Program-made: the position numbers and the translations under genes | In this document: positions 35,617 to 45,238 of the stretch, in pieces | Position numbering within the stretch: position 1 is the stretch's first letter | Layout of the letters: every line of letters starts with the position of its first letter | Source of the DNA: Nostoc sp. CHAB 5836 | GTDB lineage: Bacteria; Cyanobacteriota; Cyanobacteriia; Cyanobacteriales; Nostocaceae | NCBI RefSeq assembly: GCF_020829445.1 | Contig: NZ_JAIVFV010000016.1 | Location: 1-64,000, forward strand | DNA: 64,000 bases | Direction of reading: 5' to 3' | Notes under the pieces: generated by a model | Seen by the model: only the letters and a program-made list of their open reading frames with translations | What the model was told of the DNA's origin: nothing | The model's database searches: none

Positions 35617-36561
35617 ATGAAATTTAGCGTCGTCATCAGTACCTATAATCGCTTGAATTTGCTGCAAAGAGCAATTGATTCGGCTCGTAACCAAACAATC
35701 GAGTGCGAGGTGGTTGTTGCTGACGATTGTTCATCTGATGACACCCAAACTTATCTCAAAAGCTTAGGGGACAAGGTTGTTTACCATCGTAACGAAGTGA
35801 ACCTTGGTCATGCAGCAACGGTAAATGCTGGAGTTGCCAAAGCTAGCGGCGACTGGATTAAGTTTTTAGATGATGATGACTATTTAGCGCCCAACTGTGT
35901 AGAAGAGATGGCAAAGGCGATCGCACTTCGTCCTGATGCTGTAATCTGCTCTTGTGTAGCGGCTCAGGTCGATGGCAATGAAGTTGAACTCTCTCGCACT
36001 CCCCAAGTTGGCCCCGGTTTAGCTTTTTATATCCCAAAAGCTGATATTCACTACGGTATGCTTTTAGAGCTTGTACCCTTTGGCACGCCTGTACAAGTAG
36101 CTTGTCGGCGTGATGCTTTCCTCCAAACTGGTGGTTGGGACTCCACACTTGATGCTAACTGCGATGACATCGATTCCTGGATTCGGATTGCTCAGTTTGG
36201 CGATGCTATTTTCTTAAATCAGTGTCTTGCTTACCGGACTATCTGGACTGGTGCGTATAATCAAAAGTTTTCTTTGTCTCGGCGGTTGGCGACAAATATT
36301 TTGATGAAGGAGAAGATTTACGTCTTGGTGGATGAACAACACCGCTCAAAGATTCCCGTCTTTGAAGATATAAAAAATTACCTGAAACTCCATTGGATTT
36401 TAGTAGCGCTCAAGCAGGGAAATATCAAGAGTTTTTTTTCAATGATAGATCCGTCTATACTTTCTCCTCAGTCTTGGAAGTTTTTGCTAACTGCTATCTT
36501 ATCACGTCGCACTCAAGGGAACAATTCTCAGGTTCGTAAACTTGTATTGATTGAGTGGTAA
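35617..36561 (+). CDS. Family 2 glycosyltransferase
   Basis: 314 residues from ATG 35617, with GGGAG a few bases before it; the frame is open to 35593 but that start has no ribosome site. GT-A fold: MKFSVVISTYNRLNLLQRAI, EVVVADDCSSDDT for the nucleotide, and WIKFLDDDDYLAPN with the DxD metal site. The acceptor and sugar are unknown. It stands alone and divergent from rplS. Confidence 0.92.
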   Translation: MKFSVVISTYNRLNLLQRAIDSARNQTIECEVVVADDCSSDDTQTYLKSLGDKVVYHRNEVNLGHAATVNAGVAKASGDWIKFLDDDDYLAPNCVEEMAKAIALRPDAVICSCVAAQVDGNEVELSRTPQVGPGLAFYIPKADIHYGMLLELVPFGTPVQVACRRDAFLQTGGWDSTLDANCDDIDSWIRIAQFGDAIFLNQCLAYRTIWTGAYNQKFSLSRRLATNILMKEKIYVLVDEQHRSKIPVFEDIKNYLKLHWILVALKQGNIKSFFSMIDPSILSPQSWKFLLTAILSRRTQGNNSQVRKLVLIEW

Positions 36562-36579
36562 ATGATGTACGGTCAAATA

Positions 36580-36650
36580 GATATAGGAGTGAAAAGGAAT
36601 GTAGAGACGTAGCACTGCTACGTCTCTACAAGGGTTTCAGGCAACGAATT
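36580..36650. repeat. GTAGAGACGTAGCA hairpin repeat, copy 2
   Basis: The palindrome at 36601-36629 is identical to copy 1, with the same flanks (ATATAGGAGTGAAAAGGAAT before, AAGGGTTTCAGGCAACG after). It lies in the short gap between two converging genes and may serve as a terminator, which is inference. Confidence 0.8.
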
Positions 36651-36708
36651 ATTTTAATTCTGTGCGACTGCTGGACTTCACCGTTAGCGCTCAGTTTAAC
36701 TCCTCGCG

Positions 36709-39700
36709 CTAGACGAGGACGTTACTACCAACTACCAGATTTGTCGCCGTGAAATTATTCAAAGTCACCAAGGTGTAAAAGTAAGAACCAATACCATAGT
36801 TAGAGTAATTAACTTGTGTAGAAGTACCCGATTGCACAAACTGTAGGTAGCCATCACCGACGGGATTGCTGCCTGTGTAGCGGAGATTCTTAAACGCCTC
36901 AGTAAGGACTAACTTATCCTCGTTCTGATTAAAGTCAGTGATGGTATCATCCACATAATAACTCAAGGTTTGGTAGATAAACTGGTCACGACCACTACCG
37001 CCAGTCAAGGTATCGGAATCTGCACCACCAACAAGGATGTCATCACCAGCACCGCCAGTCAAGGTATCATTACCTGCACCACCCCTTAAAAGATCGTTGC
37101 CACTTTTGCCGTCGATGCCGTCAGCACCCGCCTGACCATTAATAACATCGGCCGAGCTGTCAAAGCCATTGACATTGTTGTTGAGGTCATTGAGAAAGGT
37201 AACTATGTTTTTGTTAGAGATGGTGCTTTGGGTAGAGTTGGCATCGAAGACATCAAAGCTTTTACTAATGGTGTTTTGCCCATCAAATAGGATATTGCCG
37301 ATGGTGGAGAGGTTATCTAGGTTTTGCAGGGAAAAGTTTTGCAGAATAATTTTGTTATCAGCTACCCCTTCAAAAGTGATTTCCAGATTGTTACCATTCT
37401 GGGTGAGTAACAAATTTTGGGCTGTCAATCCAGTACCTTGGAATTTCAGAGTATCCAATTCGGCAATGATTGCTGCCGAGGGATTTGAGCCTTTGCCTAG
37501 TCCACCAAAATCAGTAATAGTATCAACACCGTCACCTAAATTGTAAACAAATTTATCGTTGCCACCGCCACCAGTGAGGATATCGTTGTCTTGATTCCCG
37601 GTGATGGTATCGTTCCCGCCTTTAGCGTTAATTATGTCAGAATAGTTTTTGCCCACTAGATTATCAGCGCCATTGGTTCCATTCAGCCCGTTGAACTCTA
37701 ATGCACCAATATCAACTTTACCCTGAGATATTCTGTCAAATCCAGCGCCGCGTTGGTCAGTGGTGATCCCTGCTGGAATCAGAGTATTACTACCTGCATT
37801 GATGGCAGGACTATCCCCAATTAATGCATGAGTAAAGGTTCCACCACCGTTATTTTGTAGGGGACTGAGTTTGGGGTCAATGGGATTGGCGCTAGTGCCA
37901 ACGAGGGTGCTGGTAGTAAAACTAGTGCTACCTGTGTTGTCGCCAATCAGGTTGTTGCCGGCATCAGTGAAATTGCCAAAAACATCAAAGGTAAAGATAG
38001 GGGATTCATCATTGTTGTACGTATTGTTGAACCTGCTTACAGTGTTACCTGCAATGATAGTGTTGCCAACTATGGCAGTCCCCTTTAAGTTGTTAAAAAC
38101 ACCACCACCCTGAAGATAATCACTACTGTTGGAATAGCCTTCGGCGCTGTTATTGGTAATGGTGCTGTTGCTGAGGGTGAGAGTTCCGGAGTTAGAAATG
38201 CCACCGCCGTCAATATACGCAGTATTGCCAGAGATCGTGCTATTGGTCAGGTTAACCGTGCCAGAGTTAAAAATACCGCCACCGCTTTGCGCTCTACTAC
38301 CAGAGACAGTGCTATTGGTCAGCTTAACGGTGCCAGAGTTATAGATGCCCCCACCGTAAGATGGGTAAAAATTAGTACCGTAGCGATGATCAACCTCGCT
38401 GATCGCACTATTATTAGAGACGGTGCTTCCCGTTATACTGAGGTTGCCTGTGTTGAATATGCCCCCGCCGTAGGCAGGGTTGTAACCGAGGTATACACCA
38501 TTATTAGAGACAGTGCTATTAGTTAGGCTAAGGTTGCCTTTGTTAAGGATACCCCCGCCTAATAATGAGCCTATATTACCAGAGATCGTAGTATTAGTCA
38601 GGCTGAGAGTACCTCTGTTGAAGATGCCGCCTACAGCGCCGTAATTATTAGAGACAGTGCTGTTTGTCAGGCTAAGGCTGGCATTGGTATCAATCAAAAT
38701 ACTGCCCAAGGGCCCATAACTATTAGCAATCTTTAAGCCATCAATAGTTGCATCTGTGCCTGTGCGCGATATCTCAAACACGCCTGAGACATTACCGCTA
38801 ATGGTGAGCTTAGATACCCCAGTCCCCAAAATCTTCAGATCATTGGTAATCGTCAATTTTCCAGAGGTGAGGGTGATGATATCTGGGGTGGAATCGGTGA
38901 ACACACCCGCAAAGGTAATCGTATCTGCTCCAACAGTAGCATTGGCATTGAGGATAGCTTGTCGCAATGACCCTGCCCCAGAATCGTTGGTATTAGTCAC
39001 CACTGTGTCAGTATTAGCTGGTTTAGTTGGGGGGGGTTGAACTTCATAAGCACCAATATCAACAACACCGTCAAATATCCGGTTAAATCCAGCACCGCGT
39101 TGGTCGGTGGTGAAACCCGTAGGAACTAAGGAATTCTTGCCAGCGTTAATGGCGGGACTACCTGGAAGTAAGGCATGAGTTAAGGTTGCACCACCGTTAT
39201 TTTGCAGCAGTCCGAGTTTGGGGTCAATGGGGTTAGCACTTGTGCCGACGAGGCTGCTGGTGGTAAAGTTGGCGGTGTCAGTATTATTGCCAATCAGGTT
39301 ATTGCCGGAGTCAATCAGGCTACCAACCACATCAGGGTATAGATCACCGGAGGTGGAGTTGTCGAAGTTGGCTGCGATGATAGTGTTACTAACTTTGACA
39401 TTACTATCAACCTCATTATAGTTATTAAAAAGACCCCCACCATTGCCATTACCATCACCATCGGAGTCAGCAGTGTTGTTATTAATTGTGGTGCTGATTA
39501 GAGTAAGTTGATTGTCTGCGTAGTTGCCCCCTCGATCAGAGTTGCCTGTGTCATTGTATATACCACCGCCACTCAAGTTTGTCGTATTGCCAGAGATGGT
39601 GCTGTTAATTAGAGTAGCTGATCCGCCATAATCACCAAATTCCGGCGTTCCGTTAAAAATGCCACCTCCACTCAACTTTGCCCTATTGCCAGAGACAGTG

Positions 39701-40932
39701 CTATTAATTAGTCTGAAATTCTGTGCATTATTATAGATGCCACCCCCACTCAAGTTGGTCGTATTGCCAGAAACACTGCTGTTAATTAGGCCGAGAGAAA
39801 TAGAATCAGAATCATTAAAAATGCCGCTTCCGCCTGTATTGCCATAAACACTACTTTCCGTTAGTCTGAGGATACCACCATTACCGTTATATATACCGCC
39901 TCCAGTATTGCCAAAGACGCTGGTGTTAGTAAGACTGAGGATACCGTTGTTAGAGATACCCCTTTTCTTTCTATTGCCAGACACGTTGCTGTTAGTGAGA
40001 CTGAGGATGGAATATGTATTGACCTTAATATCGCCCCTAGCGATCGCCAAGCCATCAATGGTGACATCTGTCGCTAGTCCTGATATCTCGAATATTGTAG
40101 GGACATTCTTCCCACGCACGGTAAGATTAGATGTCCCAGTCCCCAAAATGGTAACATCGTCAGTAATTCTCAGTTGCCCAGAGGTGAGGGTAATGGTATC
40201 TGGGGCGCCCTTAGTGAACACTCCGCCGAAGGTAATAGTATCATTTCCAGCAGTAGCATTGGCTAAGTTAATTGCTTCCCGCAGTGTAGTGATGCCGTTG
40301 TTGCGATCGCCATCATCTGCATCCCCGGTATTATTTACCGTAAATGTTCCTAGTACTCCTGCGTAAGCTTTCCGCGCCGTTTCTGTAAATGCAAGGTTTA
40401 CTTCCATATCAGTGGTGCTACCTGACAACTCCCAGTTACCGCCTAATGCTGCACTGCCGATCAACTGACTAGAAGCAGCAATATTCGCTCCCGTCAGTTG
40501 GTGCAGTTTGGCAAGAAATTCTGCCCCCACATCACCAGAAGCTACATTGCAACCATAGATGAGTAAGTTGCAGGAGTTATCACTTTTGGGTGAGGGCGAA
40601 AATATCTTCTGCCATTGTTGGAGTTGCTGGCTATGGTATTCGAGGGTATCGAGTCCTAAGTGAGTGTTACCCAGTTGCAAGCTACCAGGGGCACCATGAC
40701 AAACAAGATGAATGCTGCTGAGGTTTTGGTTAGCGCGAGTTGCCAAAATCTCCGTAATTTGCTCAACACCGTTGTGTGTCGGGTCAATAACGAATACTTC
40801 TGTGTGGGGGATAACACCGTTGACTAAACTTTGATAGTCTTCAACTGCCGTGTCGATGAAGACCAGGCTATGGGTATATGAGGTGGGTATTATAGAATTT
40901 AATTGGAAGTGTGGAGTATGTAACGTTGCCAT
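36709..40932 (-). CDS. Giant DUF4347 / beta-helix / RTX surface protein
   Basis: 1407 residues. DUF4347 at about 20-190 (LVFIDTAVEDYQSLVNGV, SIHLVCHGAPGSLQLGN, LLIYGCNVASGDVG). Then two homologous right-handed beta-helix modules, about 197-630 and 634-1080. Each opens with a DSGAGSLRQAILNAN-type motif, continues with many LTNSTVSGNTA-type coils and closes with FTTDQRGAGFNRIFDGVVDI or its relative. RTX calcium-binding repeats follow near 1085-1130 and 1265-1320 (GGAGNDTLTGGAGDDILVGG). There is no N-terminal signal, so export by a type I system through the C-terminus is likely. Probably an adhesin or matrix protein. No transporter genes are adjacent. Confidence 0.88.
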   Translation of the reverse strand: MATLHTPHFQLNSIIPTSYTHSLVFIDTAVEDYQSLVNGVIPHTEVFVIDPTHNGVEQITEILATRANQNLSSIHLVCHGAPGSLQLGNTHLGLDTLEYHSQQLQQWQKIFSPSPKSDNSCNLLIYGCNVASGDVGAEFLAKLHQLTGANIAASSQLIGSAALGGNWELSGSTTDMEVNLAFTETARKAYAGVLGTFTVNNTGDADDGDRNNGITTLREAINLANATAGNDTITFGGVFTKGAPDTITLTSGQLRITDDVTILGTGTSNLTVRGKNVPTIFEISGLATDVTIDGLAIARGDIKVNTYSILSLTNSNVSGNRKKRGISNNGILSLTNTSVFGNTGGGIYNGNGGILRLTESSVYGNTGGSGIFNDSDSISLGLINSSVSGNTTNLSGGGIYNNAQNFRLINSTVSGNRAKLSGGGIFNGTPEFGDYGGSATLINSTISGNTTNLSGGGIYNDTGNSDRGGNYADNQLTLISTTINNNTADSDGDGNGNGGGLFNNYNEVDSNVKVSNTIIAANFDNSTSGDLYPDVVGSLIDSGNNLIGNNTDTANFTTSSLVGTSANPIDPKLGLLQNNGGATLTHALLPGSPAINAGKNSLVPTGFTTDQRGAGFNRIFDGVVDIGAYEVQPPPTKPANTDTVVTNTNDSGAGSLRQAILNANATVGADTITFAGVFTDSTPDIITLTSGKLTITNDLKILGTGVSKLTISGNVSGVFEISRTGTDATIDGLKIANSYGPLGSILIDTNASLSLTNSTVSNNYGAVGGIFNRGTLSLTNTTISGNIGSLLGGGILNKGNLSLTNSTVSNNGVYLGYNPAYGGGIFNTGNLSITGSTVSNNSAISEVDHRYGTNFYPSYGGGIYNSGTVKLTNSTVSGSRAQSGGGIFNSGTVNLTNSTISGNTAYIDGGGISNSGTLTLSNSTITNNSAEGYSNSSDYLQGGGVFNNLKGTAIVGNTIIAGNTVSRFNNTYNNDESPIFTFDVFGNFTDAGNNLIGDNTGSTSFTTSTLVGTSANPIDPKLSPLQNNGGGTFTHALIGDSPAINAGSNTLIPAGITTDQRGAGFDRISQGKVDIGALEFNGLNGTNGADNLVGKNYSDIINAKGGNDTITGNQDNDILTGGGGNDKFVYNLGDGVDTITDFGGLGKGSNPSAAIIAELDTLKFQGTGLTAQNLLLTQNGNNLEITFEGVADNKIILQNFSLQNLDNLSTIGNILFDGQNTISKSFDVFDANSTQSTISNKNIVTFLNDLNNNVNGFDSSADVINGQAGADGIDGKSGNDLLRGGAGNDTLTGGAGDDILVGGADSDTLTGGSGRDQFIYQTLSYYVDDTITDFNQNEDKLVLTEAFKNLRYTGSNPVGDGYLQFVQSGTSTQVNYSNYGIGSYFYTLVTLNNFTATNLVVGSNVLV

Positions 40933-41203
40933 TTTGTTACTTCAAACTAAGGTTATGAGGTCAACTAAAACTGACTTTAGCCTTGTAAATCCTGGGTTTT
41001 CACACACTTAATAACATTCACAATTACTCCCTTCCCGCCGAAAGATTATCCATTATGTATTATATAAAAATACATGAGTAAACATGACTCACCTTCTACT
41101 CAGGGAGATGGGGTGACAATCTAGGTAATTGATTGCGCGACGCTGTTACTACAAGTATATTACATTGCTCGATAATTTTCTAGCGGGATCTAATTCCAAA
41201 CAG
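40933..41203. other. Intergenic, upstream of the DUF4347 gene
   Basis: AT-rich sequence with no recognised element. It should contain the promoter of the large surface-protein gene. Confidence 0.4.
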
Positions 41204-41240
41204 AAAATTCTGAGCGCGGACTTGCGGCGCTCAGAATTTT
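41204..41240 (-). terminator. Terminator of the GDYXXLXY gene
   Basis: A perfect 14 bp stem AAAATTCTGAGCGC / GCGCTCAGAATTTT with a 9-base loop, followed on the minus strand by TTTTCTGTTTGG. It is 48 bases beyond the stop codon of the gene at 41289-41999. Confidence 0.85.
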
Positions 41241-41288
41241 GGAGATCAACTTTGCGTATAAACATGGAATGTTTATTTGCCTAGCAGC

Positions 41289-41999
41289 TTAAAAGCGATA
41301 GTTGCGATCGCGCACCCACATACTAACTGGTACTGCTTTACCCTGTGGATCTACTTTCGCCTTCACCACAATGGGTGGTACTTGTCCTCTGCGGGCGCGT
41401 TGGGCTTGTAAGTCGTTGGTAATCTGCTGCCGTTGGTTTTCTCTGATGTAATATGTTTCTAAGCCGTAATTAACAGAGCCATCTTGATAAACACCTTTTA
41501 AGGCTACTTGGTTGGCTCTAAGAGTTGTGGGGCGATCGCTACTTACTCGTAACGGTCTCCAAGCTCTAGGAACACCGCGACCAGAGGATAGTTGCTCTTG
41601 TAAAGTCACGTAGATATTGGTTCCTTCAGGCAATCTTCTGCCACTTCCACGACCTTTGCTAACTAATGTTTGCCAACCAGACAGCCTACTTAAAGTTGAG
41701 GTACGGGATATGTTGTAATCTAATGCTAAGGTGTTACCTTCTAGGACATTGCTAGGGTCTACAGGTACGGTTTGCAAAATCACCGTCTTGCCTGTCACAT
41801 CTGTATAAAGCGCTTGGGCTGGAACTGCCATAATTAGTCCTGTTTGCAGCGCCAGGGGAGCTATTAACCGCCAAAAAGGTAAGGGCTTATTCGATTTTTG
41901 TTCAGTAGCAATCAAGTAATCCCGAAAAGTCACCTTGCTGGAAAATTCGGCTTCGGGAGACAAAACTTTATTTTTAGATTCAGAAGAGGTATTAGTCAT
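41289..41999 (-). CDS. GDYXXLXY domain protein
   Basis: 236 residues. One membrane helix near 42-62 (FWRLIAPLALQTGLIMAVPA), then an extracytoplasmic domain. The signature appears as EGNTLALDY, a relaxed form of G-D-Y-x-x-L-x-Y, after VILQTVPVDPSNVL, and ends with VPVSMWVRDRNYRF. Proteins of this family are usually encoded beside a DUF2157 membrane protein, as here (42314-43735), and the two probably form one membrane complex of unknown task. ATG 41999. A clear terminator follows. Confidence 0.85.
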   Translation of the reverse strand: MTNTSSESKNKVLSPEAEFSSKVTFRDYLIATEQKSNKPLPFWRLIAPLALQTGLIMAVPAQALYTDVTGKTVILQTVPVDPSNVLEGNTLALDYNISRTSTLSRLSGWQTLVSKGRGSGRRLPEGTNIYVTLQEQLSSGRGVPRAWRPLRVSSDRPTTLRANQVALKGVYQDGSVNYGLETYYIRENQRQQITNDLQAQRARRGQVPPIVVKAKVDPQGKAVPVSMWVRDRNYRF

Positions 42000-42098
42000 G
42001 AGCGTAGTCCTAAAAAGCAGAGGTCTTGAGGAGATAAAAAGTAACGAGATTAGGACTGACGCAGAGAAACTTTAAAAACTTTGATGGACAGAGATTTT

Positions 42099-42295
42099 CA
42101 GTTAGGAGTTAGGAGTTAGGAGTTGGGAGTTAGGAGTTAGGAGTTAGGAGTTAGGAGTTAGGAATCATTCAATTTTAGATTTGGAATTTCGGATTGAAGA
42201 AAAAATCTAAAATTTAAGTGAACCTTTCCTGACTTCTGACTTCTGACTTCTGACTTCTGACTTCTGACTTCTGACTTCTGAATTCTGACTCCTGA
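42099..42295. repeat. Two heptanucleotide tandem arrays
   Basis: At 42099-42163 the unit GTTAGGA is repeated about nine times. At 42229-42295 the unit CTTCTGA is repeated about eight to nine times. An AATTTTAGATTTGGAATTTC-type repeat separates them. They lie between the DUF2157 and GDYXXLXY genes. These are the short tandemly repeated sequences known from Nostocales. Confidence 0.9.
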
Positions 42296-42313
42296 ATTCT
42301 TTAATTTTTTGCC

Positions 42314-43735
42314 CTACTTTTTACTCGTAGAGCTAGAGCCACCAGGTAAGCGGCGTTCAAACCAGAGTCCGGCGCTAATTAAGGCAGAACCGCACAAGAC
42401 AAAGACCAGTGACCTGAAAAGTAAGTCGGTGTCATACTCTTGCACGCGACTGATAATTTGCAGTGTAATTAACAGCATACCGCCCCAAAAGGAACTTCTG
42501 TTGCTTAATTTCAATCCTTCTTGAATTAGTCCCCAGGCTAATGTTGCTAGAAGTACATTGAAAATAAAAATGCCAAGTTCATCAATCCGGCTGATAGTTT
42601 GATGCCAAAAAGGTACTAGGGTAATAAAGACAAGAAATGTACTAGTGACAGCAGTTCTGAAAATAACTTCGCGGCGGGGAGGGTTATTTCTTTGGCGCAG
42701 CAGAAACAACCATTGCAATACTGCCAAGCCACTGAGAATCCCCAAATCGATGATTGGCAGAGACTCGAATAAGTTTGTTAAATTCGTTGGCTGATTATAA
42801 TTATAATTTGGAGATTCCCAGACCCAACGAAAAGACAGAACATAAAAAACAGCGCCGAAGCTTACCAACGCTAAATTACGGGCCAGAGATTGAAACAACC
42901 TGTAATTTATGGTTGGGAACAGCAAGTCATCATAACTCCAGAATAATGCAGGTGGGAGTACAAAAGCAAAAGATGCCACCCAAGGGGCTATATCAGCATA
43001 ATTTAGCAGTGGTAGAGGATTAAGGTTAGCTTGTAAGGAGCTAGCAAAAACAAAGGCTGCTAGACCAAAAATCCAACGCGAACGACAGAAGTAGGCTAAG
43101 GGTACAAACACCAGCCATGCCAGCAAAGGCATATGCTGCACCACTAGACGCGACCAAGTTAACTCACCTGAAGAGTACCACAAGTCTTCTAGTCCAGTCC
43201 AGTAACCGATTTCCACGAGGATAATTGACAGAATTCCTAAAGAATTTAAGGACAAGCTGAAGGCCATCACCACAACACCCAACCCCCAGGCGAGAAACAG
43301 TTGGGAAGTTGAACCAACAATATTGAACATCTGGGCCATCAGCAGTAAATTTGCACCGAAAATCAAGGCACTTAAAATTAGCAACCCTTCTCCCAGTAAG
43401 CGTTTACTTCGTTCTGGTTTCTTTCCTTCAGGTGGTCTCCAGGTGTAAAATCCAGCGATCGCGATCGCGAAAAACAAACTCATCATCAGAATAAATTTGA
43501 CTTCTCGTGACCCTCCCTGCCAGTTTCCTGCTACAAAGGTAATTATGCCTAAGCATAAAAGTATGCTCCCGACAGCGATCGCGATGGCTTTATTGCGATC
43601 GCGTGCAGCAGCTTCCAGGTTTTTAAATTGATAACGTTCCGCTATTTGCTCATACAGCGAAGAACTAATTAATCCTTCATCCCTCCATAGTTGTGCTTCT
43701 TTTCGTAATTTTTGTGGAAAACTATCTAAGATCAT
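42314..43735 (-). CDS. DUF2157 membrane protein
   Basis: 473 residues from ATG 43735, chosen because GGAGAAGG lies just before it (the frame is open to 43780). The N-terminal DUF2157 domain (PQKLRKEAQLWRDEGLISSS, YEQIAERYQF) is cytosolic and helical. About twelve membrane helices follow (for example AIAVGSILLCLGIITFVAGN, LLGEGLLILSALIFGANLLL). It probably works with the GDYXXLXY protein encoded downstream. The function is unknown. The intergenic heptamer arrays separate it from its partner by 314 bases. Confidence 0.88.
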   Translation of the reverse strand: MILDSFPQKLRKEAQLWRDEGLISSSLYEQIAERYQFKNLEAAARDRNKAIAIAVGSILLCLGIITFVAGNWQGGSREVKFILMMSLFFAIAIAGFYTWRPPEGKKPERSKRLLGEGLLILSALIFGANLLLMAQMFNIVGSTSQLFLAWGLGVVVMAFSLSLNSLGILSIILVEIGYWTGLEDLWYSSGELTWSRLVVQHMPLLAWLVFVPLAYFCRSRWIFGLAAFVFASSLQANLNPLPLLNYADIAPWVASFAFVLPPALFWSYDDLLFPTINYRLFQSLARNLALVSFGAVFYVLSFRWVWESPNYNYNQPTNLTNLFESLPIIDLGILSGLAVLQWLFLLRQRNNPPRREVIFRTAVTSTFLVFITLVPFWHQTISRIDELGIFIFNVLLATLAWGLIQEGLKLSNRSSFWGGMLLITLQIISRVQEYDTDLLFRSLVFVLCGSALISAGLWFERRLPGGSSSTSKK

Positions 43736-43882
43736 GACCTTCTCCGGTGCAGTGGGGTAGCTTGGCCATTGCGATCCCAATGGCGGTCATTATATTTTGA
43801 GTATGAAGCCAAAAGCCTTAATTACATTGTTCTTGTGTAACAGTTTTATCTTGATTCTGATACAAGCTAATTCGTAATCTAC

Positions 43883-44854
43883 ATGGAAAAACCTTCTAAT
43901 TTATTACTTAAAGTTTCGCGGCGTTTGTTTACTAATCTAGATGAGCAAAAAAAATTTATTGAGGCTTTAATGAATCCTCAGGCTTTTTCACCCAGTATTA
44001 TTTGGTGTCAAGAAAAGCCCGATATTTCGCCTTTCTCTGTGGAAACACCAACCTATTGGCAACCACAATTTATAGACCGCTTATCTCTGGGAGAAAAACC
44101 TGGTCAGCATCCCTTGCATGAAAAAGGATATTTTTATTGTTTAGATTTTTCTTCAGTGTTTGCAGCTACTATTTTATTAGCTATTCCTCAATCAGTGCGT
44201 TTAGTTTTTGATATGTGTGCTGCACCTGGAGGTAAAAGTATCTTTGCTTGGAAAGGTTTACAACCTGACTTACTCATCAGTAATGAAGTAATTGGCAAAC
44301 GTCTAGGAATGCTAATTTCTAATTTGAAACGTTGCCAGATTAGCCCTAGTGCAGTGGTTAATAGAGATTCGAGTATATTTGCCCAAATGTTTCCCTGCTC
44401 TAGCAATCTAGTCATAGTAGATGCTCCTTGTACTGGACAATCTTTACTTGCTAAAGGTGAAAAAGCGCCTGGATGTTTTCATCCAACTGCTATTAATAAG
44501 AGTGCAAATCGGCAAAAGCGCATCATAGCTAACTCTGCTAAACTTGTTTCACCACGAGGCTATCTTGCTTATATGACTTGCACATATTCACCTGAAGAAA
44601 ATGAGCAAGTTTGTGAATGGTTTTTGGAACGCTTTCCCCACTTTCAGGCAATAGAAATTAGTAATTTATCTAAATATCAGTCGCCTTTAACTACAATGCC
44701 TTGTTATCGGATGTTTCCTCAAGATAAGTTAGGCGCTGGTGCATTTACAGTCTTGTTTCAAAATACTAATGATGATGAAGATGTTGATCAAGTAGTAGAT
44801 TTGAATACAATATCTTCGCTGTATATCTACCAAAATATTAAAAAGTTAACTTAG
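43883..44854 (+). CDS. RsmB/NOP-family RNA m5C methyltransferase
   Basis: 323 residues. SAM-binding VFDMCAAPGGKSIF, then the two cysteine motifs: DAPCTGQSLLAKGEKAPG (PC motif) and YMTCTYSPEENEQV (TC motif). The TC Cys attacks the cytosine and the PC Cys releases it, giving 5-methylcytosine in rRNA or tRNA. The long N-terminal RNA-binding part of E. coli RsmB is absent, so it resembles the shorter RsmF/YebU-like or archaeal forms. ATG 43883. Divergent from the DUF2157 gene. Confidence 0.9.
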   Translation: MEKPSNLLLKVSRRLFTNLDEQKKFIEALMNPQAFSPSIIWCQEKPDISPFSVETPTYWQPQFIDRLSLGEKPGQHPLHEKGYFYCLDFSSVFAATILLAIPQSVRLVFDMCAAPGGKSIFAWKGLQPDLLISNEVIGKRLGMLISNLKRCQISPSAVVNRDSSIFAQMFPCSSNLVIVDAPCTGQSLLAKGEKAPGCFHPTAINKSANRQKRIIANSAKLVSPRGYLAYMTCTYSPEENEQVCEWFLERFPHFQAIEISNLSKYQSPLTTMPCYRMFPQDKLGAGAFTVLFQNTNDDEDVDQVVDLNTISSLYIYQNIKKLT

Positions 44855-44974
44855 TACAGCTTTCCATAAAATCGTGGCGAATTGAGGGTTGAAATTTAAA
44901 CGCAAAGGGACGCAAAGGGAAGCGCAAAGGAACGCAAAGAGAATTCGCTACAAATTTATGAAATATTGTACTTA
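44852..44974. repeat. MITE family 2 (TAGTACA type), complete copy
   Basis: Left end TTAGTACAGCTTTCCATAAA, right end TTTATGAAATATTGTACTTA, so the ends are inverted repeats. The inside has the AAACGCAAAGGGACGCAAAG tract. Its first bases overlap the stop codon of the methyltransferase gene. Confidence 0.75.
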
Positions 44975-45027
44975 GTTAGGGACTTGCAATTTAAAAAATA
45001 CTCAACTACTTCTTGTGGGGTGAGCGA

Positions 45028-45236
45028 CACGAGCGCCCGTAGTCAAGGGCCAGGGCTATTTCATTCTAGACATAAACCACCCGGAACTGAAGTTCCTCTC
45101 TTATAGCTAAAGTCCGTTAAAACGGACTATAACCTTTTCTCAGTCGTCTTTAGACGACTTTCGCTATTAGACTCAGAATTAATTCTGAGGCGGACTAGAT
45201 GAGAATGAAATAGCCCTGAGTCAAGGGCGCTCGTGT
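45028..45236. repeat. Inverted-repeat element with GGGCTATTTCATTCT ends
   Basis: Ends CACGAGCGCCCGTAGTCAAG and, on the other side, GAGTCAAGGGCGCTCGTG, followed inward by GGGCTATTTCATTCTAGA / GATGAGAATGAAATAGCCC. Inner palindromes AAAGTCCGTTAAAACGGACT and AGTCGTCTTTAGACGACT. It ends three bases before the porin stop codon. A partial copy is at 4331-4414. Confidence 0.8.
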
Positions 45237-45238
45237 TG

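Noticed and set aside
36709-40932. Frame disruptions in the very repetitive surface-protein gene
   Set aside because: The 1407-codon frame is continuous, and the many shadow frames on the plus strand only mirror its repeats.
42099-42295. Tandem arrays that could suggest CRISPR
   Set aside because: The units are 7 bases, contiguous, with no spacers and no cas genes nearby. They are heptanucleotide repeats.
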